Shown piece after piece: positions 37,800 through 50,300 of a stretch of DNA of 64,000 bases. The notes under the pieces were generated by a model. The model saw nothing but the letters and a program-made list of their open reading frames with translations. It was not told where the DNA came from and made no database searches. The translations under genes and the position numbers were made by a program. This DNA is from Grifola frondosa (taxonomy: Eukaryota > Basidiomycota > Agaricomycetes > Polyporales > Grifolaceae): contig LUGG01000003.1 in the NCBI GenBank assembly GCA_001683735.1, positions 1,674,001 through 1,738,000 of the forward strand, written 5' to 3'. Numbering within the stretch: the first letter of the stretch is position 1; the number at the start of each line of letters is the position of its first letter.

Positions 37800-38728
37800 A
37801 GGTTCACAAAGGAACGAGCTAAGCCATTGTAATCAATGCGGCCTTTCTTTTTTGCCGCACTCAAAGCTGCCTTTATATTCTGGTATCTTTGTCACCATCC
37901 ATTCCAAGAATGCGTCCACGTTCTCTTGTGCCACATACATTTTCATAAAAGCACGACTGTCGTTCAACGTAGAAGAACTTACAGATACATTTCTACAACT
38001 GCGGGGGAGCTCTCATGTACGAACTGACAACCTGTGGGCCGACTCCTTCAGTACGTTTCTCCTTGCTCGTATATGTAGATTGTTGATTTTGTTTCTCCAG
38101 GAATTCCGGTGATAGGCGGAGGACGTGACTTATCCGAACCCTACATCCAGAATAGGGCTAAAAAGTCGCCTCAGATACGTTGAACGCAGGATCATTCAGT
38201 TTCTGATCTAATTTGAGAGCGTCAGTGTGTAGAGAGTAGAATGCCACTCGCCTCGAAAGCGAACGCGCGGACCTACTCACGTGAGGCGGTGGTAAAGAGA
38301 TAAAGTGTATTTTAGATATCACAAATGATTGCATGCAGACAAAGTTGAATACAGATCTTTGCGATACAATTTTCCGGCGTGCACACCGACTTCGACTGCG
38401 GGGATCAGTCTTCCCCACACAAACGGGAGGCATAATGTTTGCATGTATGAGTACGTAGCCGACGAAGGGCTATGGAGAAATCGATGTAGAGAAGTCGTAA
38501 AGACGCCGGGAAATTCCATCCGCGCGTCAAAATAATAGAAGCGAATCAGTCGGAATAAGTCACGTGGGTTATGGGGTACTTATTCGGCGCTTTTTGGACT
38601 TATTTGCCTGAAAATAAGTACATCCAAGCTCTGAATCAATTTGTCTCTCGAGTTATTTCCGTTGGTTCAGCATTTTAGGCGGAAAAGTAGAACTACCGCA
38701 CCGGCATGATAAAGCACACTGGTCTCCG
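37800..38728. other. Region with a small gene remnant related to 58.7-58.97 kb
   Basis: Minus-strand sequence ATGAGAGC at about 38014, preceded by CCACAGGTTGTCAG, resembles the start and upstream of the gene at 58679-58939. CAATGCGGCCTTTCT occurs in both too. Here the frame is interrupted at once by TAG. The frame FMKMYVAQENVDAFLEW (about 37955) may be another exon. No complete gene model can be supported. Confidence 0.3.
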
Positions 38729-41636
38729 CATTCCATAGCTCTTGTCCAGGTTTCTATTTTCAACCGAACAATGTAAGTCCTCTGCTAATCGAGGAACGAT
38801 CTCATTTTCACAATCCCCTTTGTCTTATCGCTTTCTGGTGCTAATACGAGTGGCACATTCACGAGCAATTGGACCATTCGATTACCCGATTCGGTGGCAC
38901 GTCTCTTTATAATTCAGCCTTTGTCATATATTCTATATAATCACGTCTATCGAGCAACTTATTGCCTCGCATCATGGAGGACACAAGGTCTCCGGATATG
39001 CAAGATGCGATGGTCGAAAACGGTGCGTGTTTCCCGAACCGACATTCGATTCCGTCGTAGATTCTCTTATTGAGCACATCGCAGACTCAACTCAAGAACG
39101 GGACATCGTTGGGAATGGTCATGCAGAATTCGACTTCTCTTTTCAACCGACGCCTCAACCCGAATCCAGATTACATCAAGCCGCAAGGGGACATGACAGG
39201 TAATCCCATCGTAGCTGTTTCTCAGTCACACACCGCTGAGAATTTCCCCAATTAGATTGAATTCACCGAATCGCAATGTCGAAATCAACAATTTTGCGTA
39301 CGTACTGCTAGTGTTCGAGGCCAACTTTTGGCTCAACTTTTGGTAACAGAGGCACAAAGCGCGCGCATACACCTCTCGGCACAATTTTCAGGCGCGTCGA
39401 CTCGCCGCATAAGAGACTTAGAAACGATCAGCAATCCCCCGAGGGCATTGAAGCCATCTTATTAGATCCCCCAACTCAACGTTTCATTCGCAATGAAAGA
39501 CAGCATGGTGAGCCAGGCACTCAACAACCAGAAATCAACCACACGACCACAAAGGGCACGACCGACGAATCTTCCGAGGTCCTTGGAGACGGTGTGGGGA
39601 TACTGGACAACGTAGGTGAAAGATAATTTCAGTCATGATCCAATGCTGATTTTTGTGCAGGGCGAAGGGTCTCAGTACAGTTTTCATGATGTTGTATCAA
39701 ATGGTAGAGGATTTGAGGAAGCCTCGTCGGACGGCGCGGAGTCGGTATGATTTATTCGAAACTTCTCCATTATGTTCCGAATAGTGCTGAAGTCTACGCA
39801 GGACGAGGAGGCTGTGTCAGACATCCTTTTTGTGGACGAAGACGAAGATATGAGTGGCAGCGTACGTATCCTTCAGTCGATGGAAATGATCCTGCGTGGC
39901 AAATTTTTGATGTGATTTTGGGATAGATTTCTGGGAGATTCGACCATCAGGACTCCCCATTGCATCCAGAGATGCACCTGACACGATGGATGACGCGTTG
40001 GCCAGCGGCGCCGACTCTAATGTTGCGCCAAGTGAATCCGAACCGAATCGTCGCGTGAGTTGGTTTGCTCCTTGTTTCTGCAATGAGATAAACTCTGAAA
40101 TATTATTTCCAACTAGCATTCAAACAGCAGCGATTTGGGAGGAATGCGCCAGGAACTACGCAATCTCACGGATGCTTTCAAGGACCTTGCCGTGGTGATG
40201 ACCAAGAATATGGCCGCTCCTAAGCGACGTGGGATCCCGGACGAAATGATTGAAGAGGACGATGGATACGATGTTGACGCCGACGACCCTTCCCCATCTA
40301 CGCGGAAGGAGAAACCACGCAAGTTAGCTGGACTTGCACAGCGTCGTGACGAAGATCACCTCCTGCTTGTGGTGTGTCCCTCAGTCGGTTGACTTGAATG
40401 TCATTGACGATATCTTACCAGCGCGAAGTGCAATGCCACGCACGGTTGTTGATGCATCGTGAAGAGTGGGATTCGCCGTTCGATGAGGCGCGGATACCCA
40501 CTGACGCAGAGCTTCAAGCTTTCGACAAGGACAAAGGACGGTGCTGTACTGCTGACGATTTCCGTCCCGATGTCAACCATCCACCAGGAACCCCGTGGAA
40601 CAAGTCCGTGGCGAAGGTCTTCGCTCAGAGTTTCCTGAGCTTCGGCGTATATTCTTGTAAGGATGAGAATATGATCGTGAATGCCTTCAAAGTACATTTC
40701 AAGTATCTACGGAAGAGGTGGAACGACACCAAAACCTCAAAGGAACAGCTTGCGAAGAGGCAGAGACTAGCCAATCGCAATGAGAGAAAACGAGGCGTGA
40801 GTACTGAATATTTATGTGTTGCAGATTCGCTGACTTTTGCAAGCAGTTATTTCACCGTCGGCTTGCTATTGTTCTGGACCACGACCTTTTGCGGCATCAT
40901 GAGCAAATGCTTCGGCGTCTAGGCGTAGACGCATGAGCTCTGATGAATCGGAACACGAGAACGGAGTCGTTCAGTATCGAGTCCTGAAAAAACGCTGGCG
41001 GGCTAAGGACGTAACGCCATGGTTGAGGACATTCGATGCAATATATCGCCGAAGCCGATTCAACGAAATCAACAGCTCGACCCGCGGCGCACACCCTCAT
41101 CTACGGCTGGCTTCCAAGAAAGTCGATAATTGGCGTCGCGCTGTACCTGGCCTTCCGCGGAATGCCTATAATCCAGAATGGCTTGAGAATCTCAATGAAT
41201 TCGACCTTGAGGACTTGAAGGTCGGTGACAAGACCTACGACTATACGCACGATGCAGATGTATTGAAGTAAGTTCTAGCTTCCTTTCGATTCCTTTTTAT
41301 TGACTCTGGCGTATCTACAGTATTGCTCAGTCTTACAACGGCGATCACAACCACCGTCGTAGCTATGTCTAACCGGCGTTGACTTTGGTGCTTGAGATAG
41401 TATGGCAAATAAGCTATCTCCTCTCACTCGTACCCTTTTTTCTCCGCGCGATCCCTACTACTTCGACTACCTGTTGCCTATGGGAGAGATCTAGGTTATC
41501 TTGTATGTCCGCCAACCAGTAGTAATCTCGACGAATCCATCACTCTTTCTCTTGCATGCCTGTTATTATTGTCTAGGCTGGCTTCGCGCCTTCCATTCTA
41601 TGGTTTCATGATGCTATTTGACATCTGAGGCAGTGA
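38729..41636 (+). repeat. 2.9-kb inverted repeat B, right arm
   Basis: Reverse complement of 25908-28808, separated from it by about 9.9 kb. Its outer end is about 60 bp from the 3' end of the WD40 gene. Confidence 0.9.
38974..41372 (+). pseudogene. Second copy of the 623-residue hypothetical gene, 1-bp frameshift
   Basis: Exons mirror those of the intact copy: 38974-39022, 39061-39199, 39256-39297, 39350-39611, 39661-39744, 39802-39865, 39927-40054, 40117-40371, 40422-40796, 40847-41267, 41321-41372. All phases agree except in the tenth exon, which is 421 nt instead of 422. At about 40931 the right arm reads GTAGACGCATGAG where the left has GTAGACGGCATGAG, so one G is missing. The frame then meets TGA immediately, truncating the protein before its conserved C-terminal 155 residues. 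The overall lengths (2399 and 2400 bp) fit a single deletion. Confidence 0.8.
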
Positions 41637-41694
41637 GAACATAAGAGTAAGCTCAGTAGTAATGGCTGCATCAAGCTCATCTCCTCGTTGCTAG

Positions 41695-43742
41695 CTATTG
41701 AATTGGCATACCGGGCCACCCAGATGTTTTAGGTAGTCCAACTGAGTCTTCGCGTGTAGGCACTGTCTCGCTGCAGGGCTGCTGAAGAGCACCGAGGAGT
41801 TGAGTGCAAACCTGGATGGCATCTTCAATATACGGTGCTGTGGACATATTTCTATTCGAGAACGCTGTTGCTACGAATAGTAAAAGAAAGCCGTTGATAC
41901 ACTAGTGCACGGGAATCCCAAGCCATGTCTGAAAGCCAGTTCTTGCGCCGTCCGTTACCCGTGTAATACCCGCTTCAATAAGCACAACCACCACGCCTGC
42001 CACATGCTCCAGTACAGAGAGAGATTGTTCGAGCTACAATAAAATCGATATGTATATATCTCAATGGTATATCTTAAATTTTGATGAGACGTACCAAATA
42101 CAAGATCACGTTGACGACTGTATTCCATGGAATGTGAGTTCCAGCGTAGTAGGATGCCCATATGAACGAGAAAACAGCTATAATTGTTGACGATATTACA
42201 ATGCCTCGCCGAATCTCGTCCCTCGGATGAAACAATCTGTTGGACTACATCCACGATGTCATTGACATTAACTAGGCAGAGTGATCATTACACATACCAT
42301 GATGGCATGGAATGCATCTGAAATGGCAGCATATTCATCACTCGAGGATCCAGAGCTGTTACCACTGCTCAATATCGTTCAAAAGCTGGCGCAGCTGTGG
42401 TACTCACAGATCTTCGCTCTCCAAATCTTGATGTATGTTTTTGCCGAGTGCCTGCAGAAGCAGTTGCAATGAGGCTCACGTTACCCCGGAGGGACACCTA
42501 GATCAGTGAGTTATATATCGTGCGATGCGACATCCTGTTTACACTCAACTGCAAGCGCCTGTATGATACCTTCTGATGGAATTTAGAGACGAATTAAGTT
42601 GCAATGTACGCGATCATATGAGGTCTGCCATACCGTTATGGGGCAACAATTGGTAGAACTCTGCTGTCGCTGTATCCCATAGGCAAACGTTTCCAGTCGT
42701 CGACCCAGAAATCACCGCCCGGTCTTGATGAATAAAGGCGATCTGTACGATGTGGTTACTGCGACGGGGTGTATCAAGCTTGTATAACCGCCGGGGTATC
42801 TGATGCTTGAACTGTCCCACGTCATACAGCTGCAAACCATCAACTAGATTATCAACGAGGATATGATGTGCATCTGTGCTCAGAGCAGATGCTCCGCTAG
42901 TGGTCATTCTCAGATCACGAATATTAATCGGAAAATTGACATATTTACTCACATATTGGGATAGATTTGCGGGGTGCGATGCGCCACAAAGGTTTGCAGG
43001 TCGAGATGTCCCAGCAACTATTAAGACCGAATATAACAATCATGCTATACACAAAATGGGCTAATACAGAGCTGCACTCACATGACACCATGGGCGAGAT
43101 ACGAGACGATTAAATTCCGGCCATTCTTGTAGAAATTGAGACCGACGGCGAGAAGACGGCGATCGGCACCCTGCGTCGAGTCGCCGAGATCTTGAAAATG
43201 CCGAGGAATCTTGATGTCACCAACATATTGATCTGAAGTTGACTGAGTGCCAAAGAATGATGTTGATGATCAAATAGATGCACGTACTAGGGACATTCTC
43301 GCGAGTAACGTGTACCTCGTTCCCTATCCCAATTGCGAGATGTCTAGATGGAATGTGTAATCGAGACATGTTATGGCGCCTCTCACTCCAACTTGAATGT
43401 CGTGCTTCTCGTAGTGATCCTGAGAAACTGTGCGTCAGTCCATAGTCCTTGTGTGCAGAGGGCACTCACTAATGTGAACCCATGGATTTGAAAGAGAAAT
43501 CCATTATGTGTACCGACGATGACCGTGTTTGAATGGACTGGGTGCCAGAGAATGCAATCTACTGCACTATCAAATAGCAGTCGATATTGAAATACCCCAG
43601 CCTCCGCATCCCATATGATAATGGAGTGGTCGTCGCTGCCGCTCGCGATGTATCTCCCATTGGGAGAAAAGGACATACAATTTACGGTGGCACTGTGGCC
43701 TGCTGAAAGGGTATGAAGATGCACGTAAGCTGTCGTATTCAT
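41695..43742 (-). CDS. WD40-repeat protein with C-terminal hydrophobic segment
   Basis: Scaffold-type protein of unknown partner. From ATG 43742 (MNTTAYVHLHTL) the first blade is clear: GHSATVNCMSFSPNGRYIAS followed by GSDDHSIIIWDAEAG. Further blades include AVDCILWHP...VIVGTHNGFL, LDYIPSRHLAIGIGNEVHV, LAVGLNFYKNGRNLIVSYL with a CWD-type end, and AVISGSTTGNVCLWDTATAE. After the propeller there is a hydrophobic segment (RGIVISSTIIAVFSFIWASY, about 42220-42160), probably a membrane anchor, then a tail ending PGMPIQ with TAG at 41695. Multiple short introns separate the exons. From memory this plan is repeated in many uncharacterised Agaricomycete genes. The stop lies about 60 bp from inverted repeat B'. 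Confidence 0.75.
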
Positions 43743-43835
43743 GGGCAGAAGTGTTGAGTGTCCGAAGGCAATGCAACGATAAAGGCTTGTGAACAAGCTC
43801 GTACAAACACACGAAGTTATCACGTTCAAGTTTTC

Positions 43836-44270
43836 CGAGCGGAGTGGCACAGAGTGGCGCTGGTTATCACGTGCTCAGTTTTCGGGGGATCCTAATTCCC
43901 GGAGTGGCATCGAGTGGCACATGAACTCAATTTTTGGGTTCTCCGAGTGGCGGGCTGTGGCAAGTACATGTTCTGTAAATCTCGTTGTCGGATGATTTAT
44001 TTACGGGAGTGGCACATCGAGGTGAGGGATTTCCGAATTTTTGAAATGCGAAGATACTGTAGATTGCAGACCAATCGGCGCCGGGGTGACCTGTGACCCG
44101 TTGCACCCGATCCGGCGCAGCGGCGCGCGACCGCTTCGGACATGGATGAACAGAGACGAGAAGTGGTAGGAGGTTGTCGCACCACAGGCGGGGCAAATTT
44201 TCAATTTTGAGGGTGAAATTCAGACAGGTCACAGGCGGCGGGACCTGCCTGTGACCCGTGACCTTCACCA
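43836..44270. repeat. GAGTGGCAC repeats and a palindrome upstream of the WD40 gene
   Basis: Imperfect copies of CGGAGTGGCA(C/T)(A/C)GAGTGGC occur at about 43838, 43899, 43940 and 44008. At 44227-44256 GGTCACAGGC and GCCTGTGACC form a 10-bp inverted repeat with a 10-nt loop, and CCTGTGACCCG recurs near 44088. These may be regulatory or part of a small unclassified repeat. Confidence 0.5.
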
Positions 44271-44649
44271 AAATCCAGCGCATCGATTTGTAATCTACAG
44301 TCTGAGCGATATTAAATCAGTTCGATAACTAAAGTTATGGGCCCCGCCTGGAGACCTGATTTGGAAGTCCTGATCTATATACCTGTTATAAAGTAAAGCA
44401 GCGGGGTCGCGCTGAGTAGGTTACCCACTATGTCTGTTCCATTTGCTAGTGATGATCTTTTCAGCACGCAACTCGGTGGTCCTGCGGTACTCGCTCCCTC
44501 TCTGTCTATGGAAGGGTATGCAATCGCAGGAGTAGTGAGAGCGATTGTATCCCGAGGATGTGAGGTTCTCAAAATGTTTGTAGACGACTGCTGATTTGTC
44601 TGTGTAGCCAGCTACATCCACTTTACCCTATTCCCCACGGAGGCTATCC

Positions 44650-45237
44650 ATGTCTTACCTCCGAATATCAGTTCTGCATCAATATATGCTGGATGCTAAT
44701 AGAACTGGCAGTCCTACGACGCAGCTCACTGCTGATAATACCGGTATGCCTTCGGAACATATTTATTGTGCTCATTTCTGGACTCCATGCCTCGCAGAAC
44801 GATTAGCTTCTCCGACAAGCAACGAGCGGTGGGTGGAGGCGCTGATGAATTCTCCAGCAAGCTTCGACACCGAGCTAGGAGGGTATGCCCGACCCTCGCT
44901 GCACCAAGAACTGGAATTCGCGGCGCCCCGATTCACCCTTGCTGCAGACTTCTTTCAGCTCTCGCACGCCTCTTCCTTCGGAGAACCGACCGTGCGCCAC
45001 TATGCCACCATTTATCTAAATTACCACAACGTCTCTCGCAGTATATCATTCGGTATATATCCGGTTGATCTCATTCCAGTCCGAAGTCGGAACTATGTGG
45101 ACCTATATGATATTCTAGCTCCATTGATCCATGTTGTCATGTTTCTGTTTATACACTCACCAGGAGAACAGGAGAGACGGCTGATTTTTCCGAGGCTGAT
45201 GCCCATTATCGCCGATACCCCGCATCGATACCTCTAA
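44650..45237 (+). CDS. Hypothetical ORF, 195 residues
   Basis: I do not recognise this gene. An uninterrupted frame from ATG 44650 (MSYLRISVLHQYMLDANRTG) to TAA 45237 encodes a protein with no repeats or signal peptide and a possible hydrophobic helix near residues 160-175 (APLIHVVMFLFIHSP). An upstream short frame (44430-44592, MSVPFASDDLFSTQ) with a possible intron may be its first exon. A single long frame in this intron-rich genome may be real or chance. Confidence 0.35.
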   Translation: MSYLRISVLHQYMLDANRTGSPTTQLTADNTGMPSEHIYCAHFWTPCLAERLASPTSNERWVEALMNSPASFDTELGGYARPSLHQELEFAAPRFTLAADFFQLSHASSFGEPTVRHYATIYLNYHNVSRSISFGIYPVDLIPVRSRNYVDLYDILAPLIHVVMFLFIHSPGEQERRLIFPRLMPIIADTPHRYL

Positions 45238-45269
45238 AGTACGAGATATTATACGCTAGAGCTAACCAC

Positions 45270-46863
45270 GCGGATCTGGCAGGTAGATGTTGTGTAGTAT
45301 ATTACGAAATGACGACTTCTGGCACGTACCTGCAGTATAAATGACGAGATGGATGGTATGAAAGAAGGGAAATGCGACATACGTACCACCATCACATCGA
45401 TTGTATCTGCGCACATACAAAATGTCAGTCGATCACACCTGTGAGGTGGATGAGGGAGACTAACCATTGTCTTCGAAGCGCATACAGGATCAGTGTTGCT
45501 TTCTACGCGCGTATACGTTTGTGACTCGGACGTAGGTCTGACTAGAGCACCTAGCAACTCTCTCCGCGCGTTTGCCTCAATTTCATCAAGAGTATGCTCA
45601 TAAATCCCATGGCTGAGGAGGAGAGGTCGTCCTGATTTCATAAAGGCCTCATATCAGTTTAGAGATACTGAAAGCAGAATTCTTTCAGTACTCACTGGGA
45701 TATCCTCTCGCATTGTGTGTCCAACACGGTTTTGATACATGGATGATAGATTTCTGATTTTCTTCCAAGGACACGCCTGAAACCAGAATTCGCAACAATG
45801 CATGTCTTCATATGTAGGATTCTCCGAGACCCATCGAGATAAATGGTTGGCTGCATCAGGTTCGCCGCCTCGTTGCTCAATCGCGACGTGGACTGGATTC
45901 ATCCACCGTGCTATCCACGTTATCTGGCGCTCAGTCGTCGAGGAAAGTATAGGACTTTTGTTCCCATCACAGAAACGAAAATCAAATTCTGTGAGGTCCA
46001 CAATGCCACCAGAACGAAGAGTTTGGGCGATTTGATCCACCAACCCTTTATAGTCACGTATCTGAGATTCGCATCAAGTGCCTTGGTCGAGATACGATAC
46101 GTATCTCACTCACGCCTGATGAAATCAGTCTTGCATGAACTACGTTGAAATCGCCGTAGTAATGTTGTATGCCAAAGTTCACATCGTCGACTTCGCTCCT
46201 GCCGCGGTATTGAATAACTGAAAGTAAGGAGCTTGACATTCTCACCTGCAATTTGGAGGCATGTTCCTGATGAGAAACAAGACGACGTCAATGTACTTGT
46301 AGGCTGCAGCGAAGAGCACTCAAGCATCCAGCATGGGAACTAGGTCAATCGCAACAACACTACAGTGCGGAAAGTCAGACGCAACATCGAATATTCTGAA
46401 TATTGATCAGGCTGTTCGGAAACAAAATAAACATCGCGAAATAGAACTCACCAGCTGCAACTTCCGCAGCCCAGGTCGGCGCAGGCTTTAAGCACTCCCT
46501 GAGTGTCATCAGCGACTGCTGTCGCAACCGGAGGTAGTGGGTATTTTCCAATGACCTCCATAAACATCATACGTTGTTGGTCTGATAACAAATTATGAGC
46601 GTATGGGCAGTGCGCCTTCAATCACACCTACCAAGTCTTCGGAACTCTTCATCATCAGCAGGTAGATAATAGACTTCCGAGTAGTTGTTGATAACTCGCC
46701 TATGCTCGAACCGATATGCCGCAGCACGTAGGGAACTGGTCACAGAGTAGATTGATGGTGTAAGAGACGTTGAGTGCATTTCCCAGTCATACGAAGTCGC
46801 CGAGCTTGCTACACTGTAGCTATCGCTGTCATCGTCAGATATATCTGAGCCTTCGGAAGACAT
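45270..46863 (-). CDS. SAM-dependent methyltransferase-like protein, possibly decayed
   Basis: Predicted class I methyltransferase. ATG 46863 begins an acidic Ser-rich leader (MSSEGSDISDDDSDSYSVAS), then SYDWEMHSTSLTPS and RRVINNYSEVYYLPADDEEF. The next exon carries motif I, ADLGCGSCSW, then FDVASDFPHCSVVAIDLVP. After further introns NMPPNC and VDDVNFGIQHYYGDFNVVHA are followed by VDQIAQTLRSGGIVDLTEFD, the region after motif III. A C-terminal exon reads LLSHGIYEHTLDEIEANARR. The order agrees with LaeA-like fungal methyltransferases. I could not find clean splice junctions around motif I (about 46455) and after DLVP (about 46335): both read into stops. The gene may therefore be damaged, or use junctions I missed. 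The 3' end is uncertain. Confidence 0.6.
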
Positions 46864-47163
46864 GACCTATGTATACAAGGTATGCTGCAAGGATGTGTAC
46901 AAGCCATAGCAATATATTTGTAACGATTTTGTATCGAGTCTGATGAACAGATACGCGAGGTTGAAGCGGCGAAGACTTTCAAGCTCAAGATCTTCATCTA
47001 GTGCTCGACAGCGAATTATATTTGCTATATATCTAAGTTATGGATAATGTGTGAAAAATCCGCTACATGTTCGTGTTAATCTGTTTTCGCTGCGAGCAAA
47101 TTCCAACAATATTGGCCCAAGTCTGCAGGGAATCATTCCTAGCACTGTCAGAAGCAATCCGCT

Positions 47164-47176
47164 CCCCCCCCCCCCC
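47164..47176 (+). repeat. 13-nt poly-C run
   Basis: Thirteen consecutive C, followed 120 bp later by CCCCCCTCCC. Homopolymers like this are prone to sequencing error and slippage. Confidence 0.8.
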
Positions 47177-47359
47177 ACTGGCTAAATGCCGCTGATGTCT
47201 GGTAATCACGACGATCTCACCCACAAGACAGTACTCTTGCGCAACCGATATCGTGTCTTGTGTGCGTGTGGTAATATGGACTAGTCAAGATTCATTCCCC
47301 CCTCCCAATTCATCGGCTGAATTCAGCGACACAGATACCTTGGCCATAATCAAAATCTG

Positions 47360-50300
47360 CTAAACCTCGAAGACAATATGATATCTTACACGATCAAGTG
47401 GGAGAACATGTACGCAAGGTTCTTCGATGGCCGTGATACCGACGGGAGTTCTGGCAAAATGACATATAACGTCAGATGGCCGAATAACAACCACGTCAGT
47501 GCAATCATAGCAGAGGTATCCACCGGCATGAGGGAACATGCGAAAAATGTCAATTCTAGCATGTTTCTCGGAAAGCTCCGCCAGCCGTTCGACCGCAATG
47601 AAGGTCTCATTGACTACGCCCTTTGCGGTCATCCGGACATGGGAAAAAATTTCGCTGATAGACCCAGCGCTTGGTGTCTGCCGTGAACTGGTGTGAAACA
47701 ATATATTGCTGTCGTTTGGTGAAACATGTCTGGCCTTGTAGCGCACGCCCGAGATGAGAACCGAAGCGCACCGGAATGCTTTCCGCACTAGGAATTGTTC
47801 GTGGGGATGTTTCGCGAGGCAGTTGGCGTCAACAAAGACGGTGTCTTTCTCGTCGTTGATCCTCTGTAGAAAAGAGGAAAAAATGTGGTCGCCTAGGGTA
47901 ATCTCCTTTCCGGTCTGCGCAGAGCTATGGGTGGGTGACCAAGGACCTGCAAAACGTCTGACATCATCCAGACGGATGCCTCTTTCGTCCTCGCCCGAAA
48001 AGTCATTATAAGCCTCGATCAACTCGTTCAGAGCTTCTTGGATGCTAGGATCTCGTAGCAGTGGCCGAAAATTGGCAGCACGACAACTTGATTGCATAAA
48101 CGTTGATTCCAGCTCGCCTAAATTGTGTTTAATATCGTAGCTTGTGTACTAGTGAGGTTTCAAGCTCTTACCAAAGGTCAAATTCGTATTGATCTTTTGC
48201 AGCATGTAGTTGAATCTTTCGAATGCGAAGGATCGCCAGGCATGAACAGGCCCAAAATGACGTAGAAACTGGCCCAGGTGAAGAGCAAGGTGATGATTGG
48301 CCACGATTGCAGATTCCTTGTAGAGAACTTTCAGTCCTTGCAGGTAATGTAGCATATAGTCTTCGTAAACCTTGATCTGTTCCGATGATATACTGCGTGA
48401 ACTAGCCACCACAACGGCAGTGACTAAATCCATAAAGTTGGACAGCATGCTCCACTGGCGCCCTTTCTCACCGCCCCATGCTAGGATGAGAGCTACCGGA
48501 AGATAAATCGTGCAGGCTGTCCGCCACTGATCTGCGCTCAGCTTACCGTGGGCACTGGTACCAAATCCCCGTGGGACGGGATTGATCCAGCTTGGTACCT
48601 CCATCATTGACCTAACTTCACGGAACGCAGCAAAGGCCTGGCGTCCAATTGCATGCGAGGATTGCGTTCTGGGTGTTTTGGGAACGGTTGACCTGCGGGG
48701 TCGTTTTTTGGAAGCATCTGACGTTGTCTTGCTGTTAGCAGATGGCCCAATCTGGATAGCTATTTCAATTTGTGCTAATTATCAGTGGTTGAGCGGGTAC
48801 CTCGTCTGCTTCCAAAGCGGTCATGGCATCTGCGGGCATTGAACGCTACAAGGGTTTACATGAGGCCGCTGCCGAGAAATCACCATAGTAAGGAAATACT
48901 CACTGCATCCCAAAGTCGTCTTGCCAGAACATCCTTCGTACCATCTACCAATAATCCGCGCTTACTGCACATGATTTGAAGCACAGCCTTCTTGAAACGT
49001 TTGACTAAATCATATCTGGCCGATCTGTCCAGCGTGTGCTCCGCTTTATCCAGATCGTCTTGGGTGACGGCTTCGACAGGGTCTTCAGGTGCTATGGTCG
49101 GTTGATGCGCAGTTGCCAGAGACGACGGCTTAACATGCGACATAGATGGGATGGAGGTAACTTCCTGTGCACGCTATCCAGGGATCAGTCTCGTATAACT
49201 CGGTCAAATTGCATGGACCTACCCATTTCATGAGCTCCTTCGCCATTTGCTTGACTGTTCCAGCCCGCCGTAGATTACGATCCTCGCACATATGCCACAG
49301 AACAGCCTTCTGGCACTGTTGGAGCTGTGCCAGACTGCCGTTGTACAGGCATTGCAATCCAGATGTCATAACCTTCTCGGAAGGCCTCGCAGGTGGTTTC
49401 TTCGTGGGATTAGTCGAAGCATCACCGTCGTCGTAATCAATATTCATGCCCCAGATTCCACGGCAGTGTGTTTTGAGAAGACCAAGATAAAGATTATGCA
49501 TAGAATCGATGACTGTGAATTGGATAGGATTCCAGTACGGCAAGCGAAGAAGTTCGGACCATCGGACACCGTGAGCCGTGAACAGATTTTCTCGTTCCTG
49601 TGTGGTTCTCGCATCGGCCCAATCCATTGCATGCTTCCTATGATCCTCTGAGGTACGCAGCGGCCACGTAAGACGGTCAAGATTCTCGATATCCTGTAAT
49701 CTCAAATAGCAGAAACTGCAAAAATATTCGGAACTATGGGCTCCAAGTCCTGCCACCTGGCGCGCTGCGGGCAAATCGCATACTAGAGGAATTAAGGCCG
49801 CACGAACGAGACGACCATGGCGATGATTTGCTGTTTGTGAGTAAGAGACCCCAGGATTCCAAAATGGTAAAAGATCGTCTACCAGCAATCGTAAGAAATG
49901 GTTGATTTGTTCCAGTGATGGCTTTGTGGGACCAGGAATGACACCGGCAAGGTACATATTTTCGGGAAGGTATCGCAATGCGGGAGGAAGGGATAGGCAA
50001 GCCATATAAATCGCGGTACTGGTGACCTGTTGCTTGGCCGTCTTTGTCTGATACGGATTAAATCCGTCAACCGCCAAGCTGAAGATAAGTCTCGTCTCTC
50101 CTTCGGGTGCGTCGATGAAAGTCTTGTTATCACACCCTAGAAAGGTGCGTAGCGCCGTCGCATCCCATATGTCAAGCATGGGACCAGGATTAAGTGGGTG
50201 GGTCTGGTCTGTCCATTCCTCCACTGTTTTTCGGCAGAGAAACCTTCCTACCCACGACTTCATCTCCTGATGAAGGTAAATCCGAACAGGGCGACCTCTT

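Noticed and set aside
47164..47300. Poly-C run as a possible telomere-like or regulatory tract
   Set aside because: A plain homopolymer with no repeat unit; most likely low-complexity sequence or an assembly artefact.
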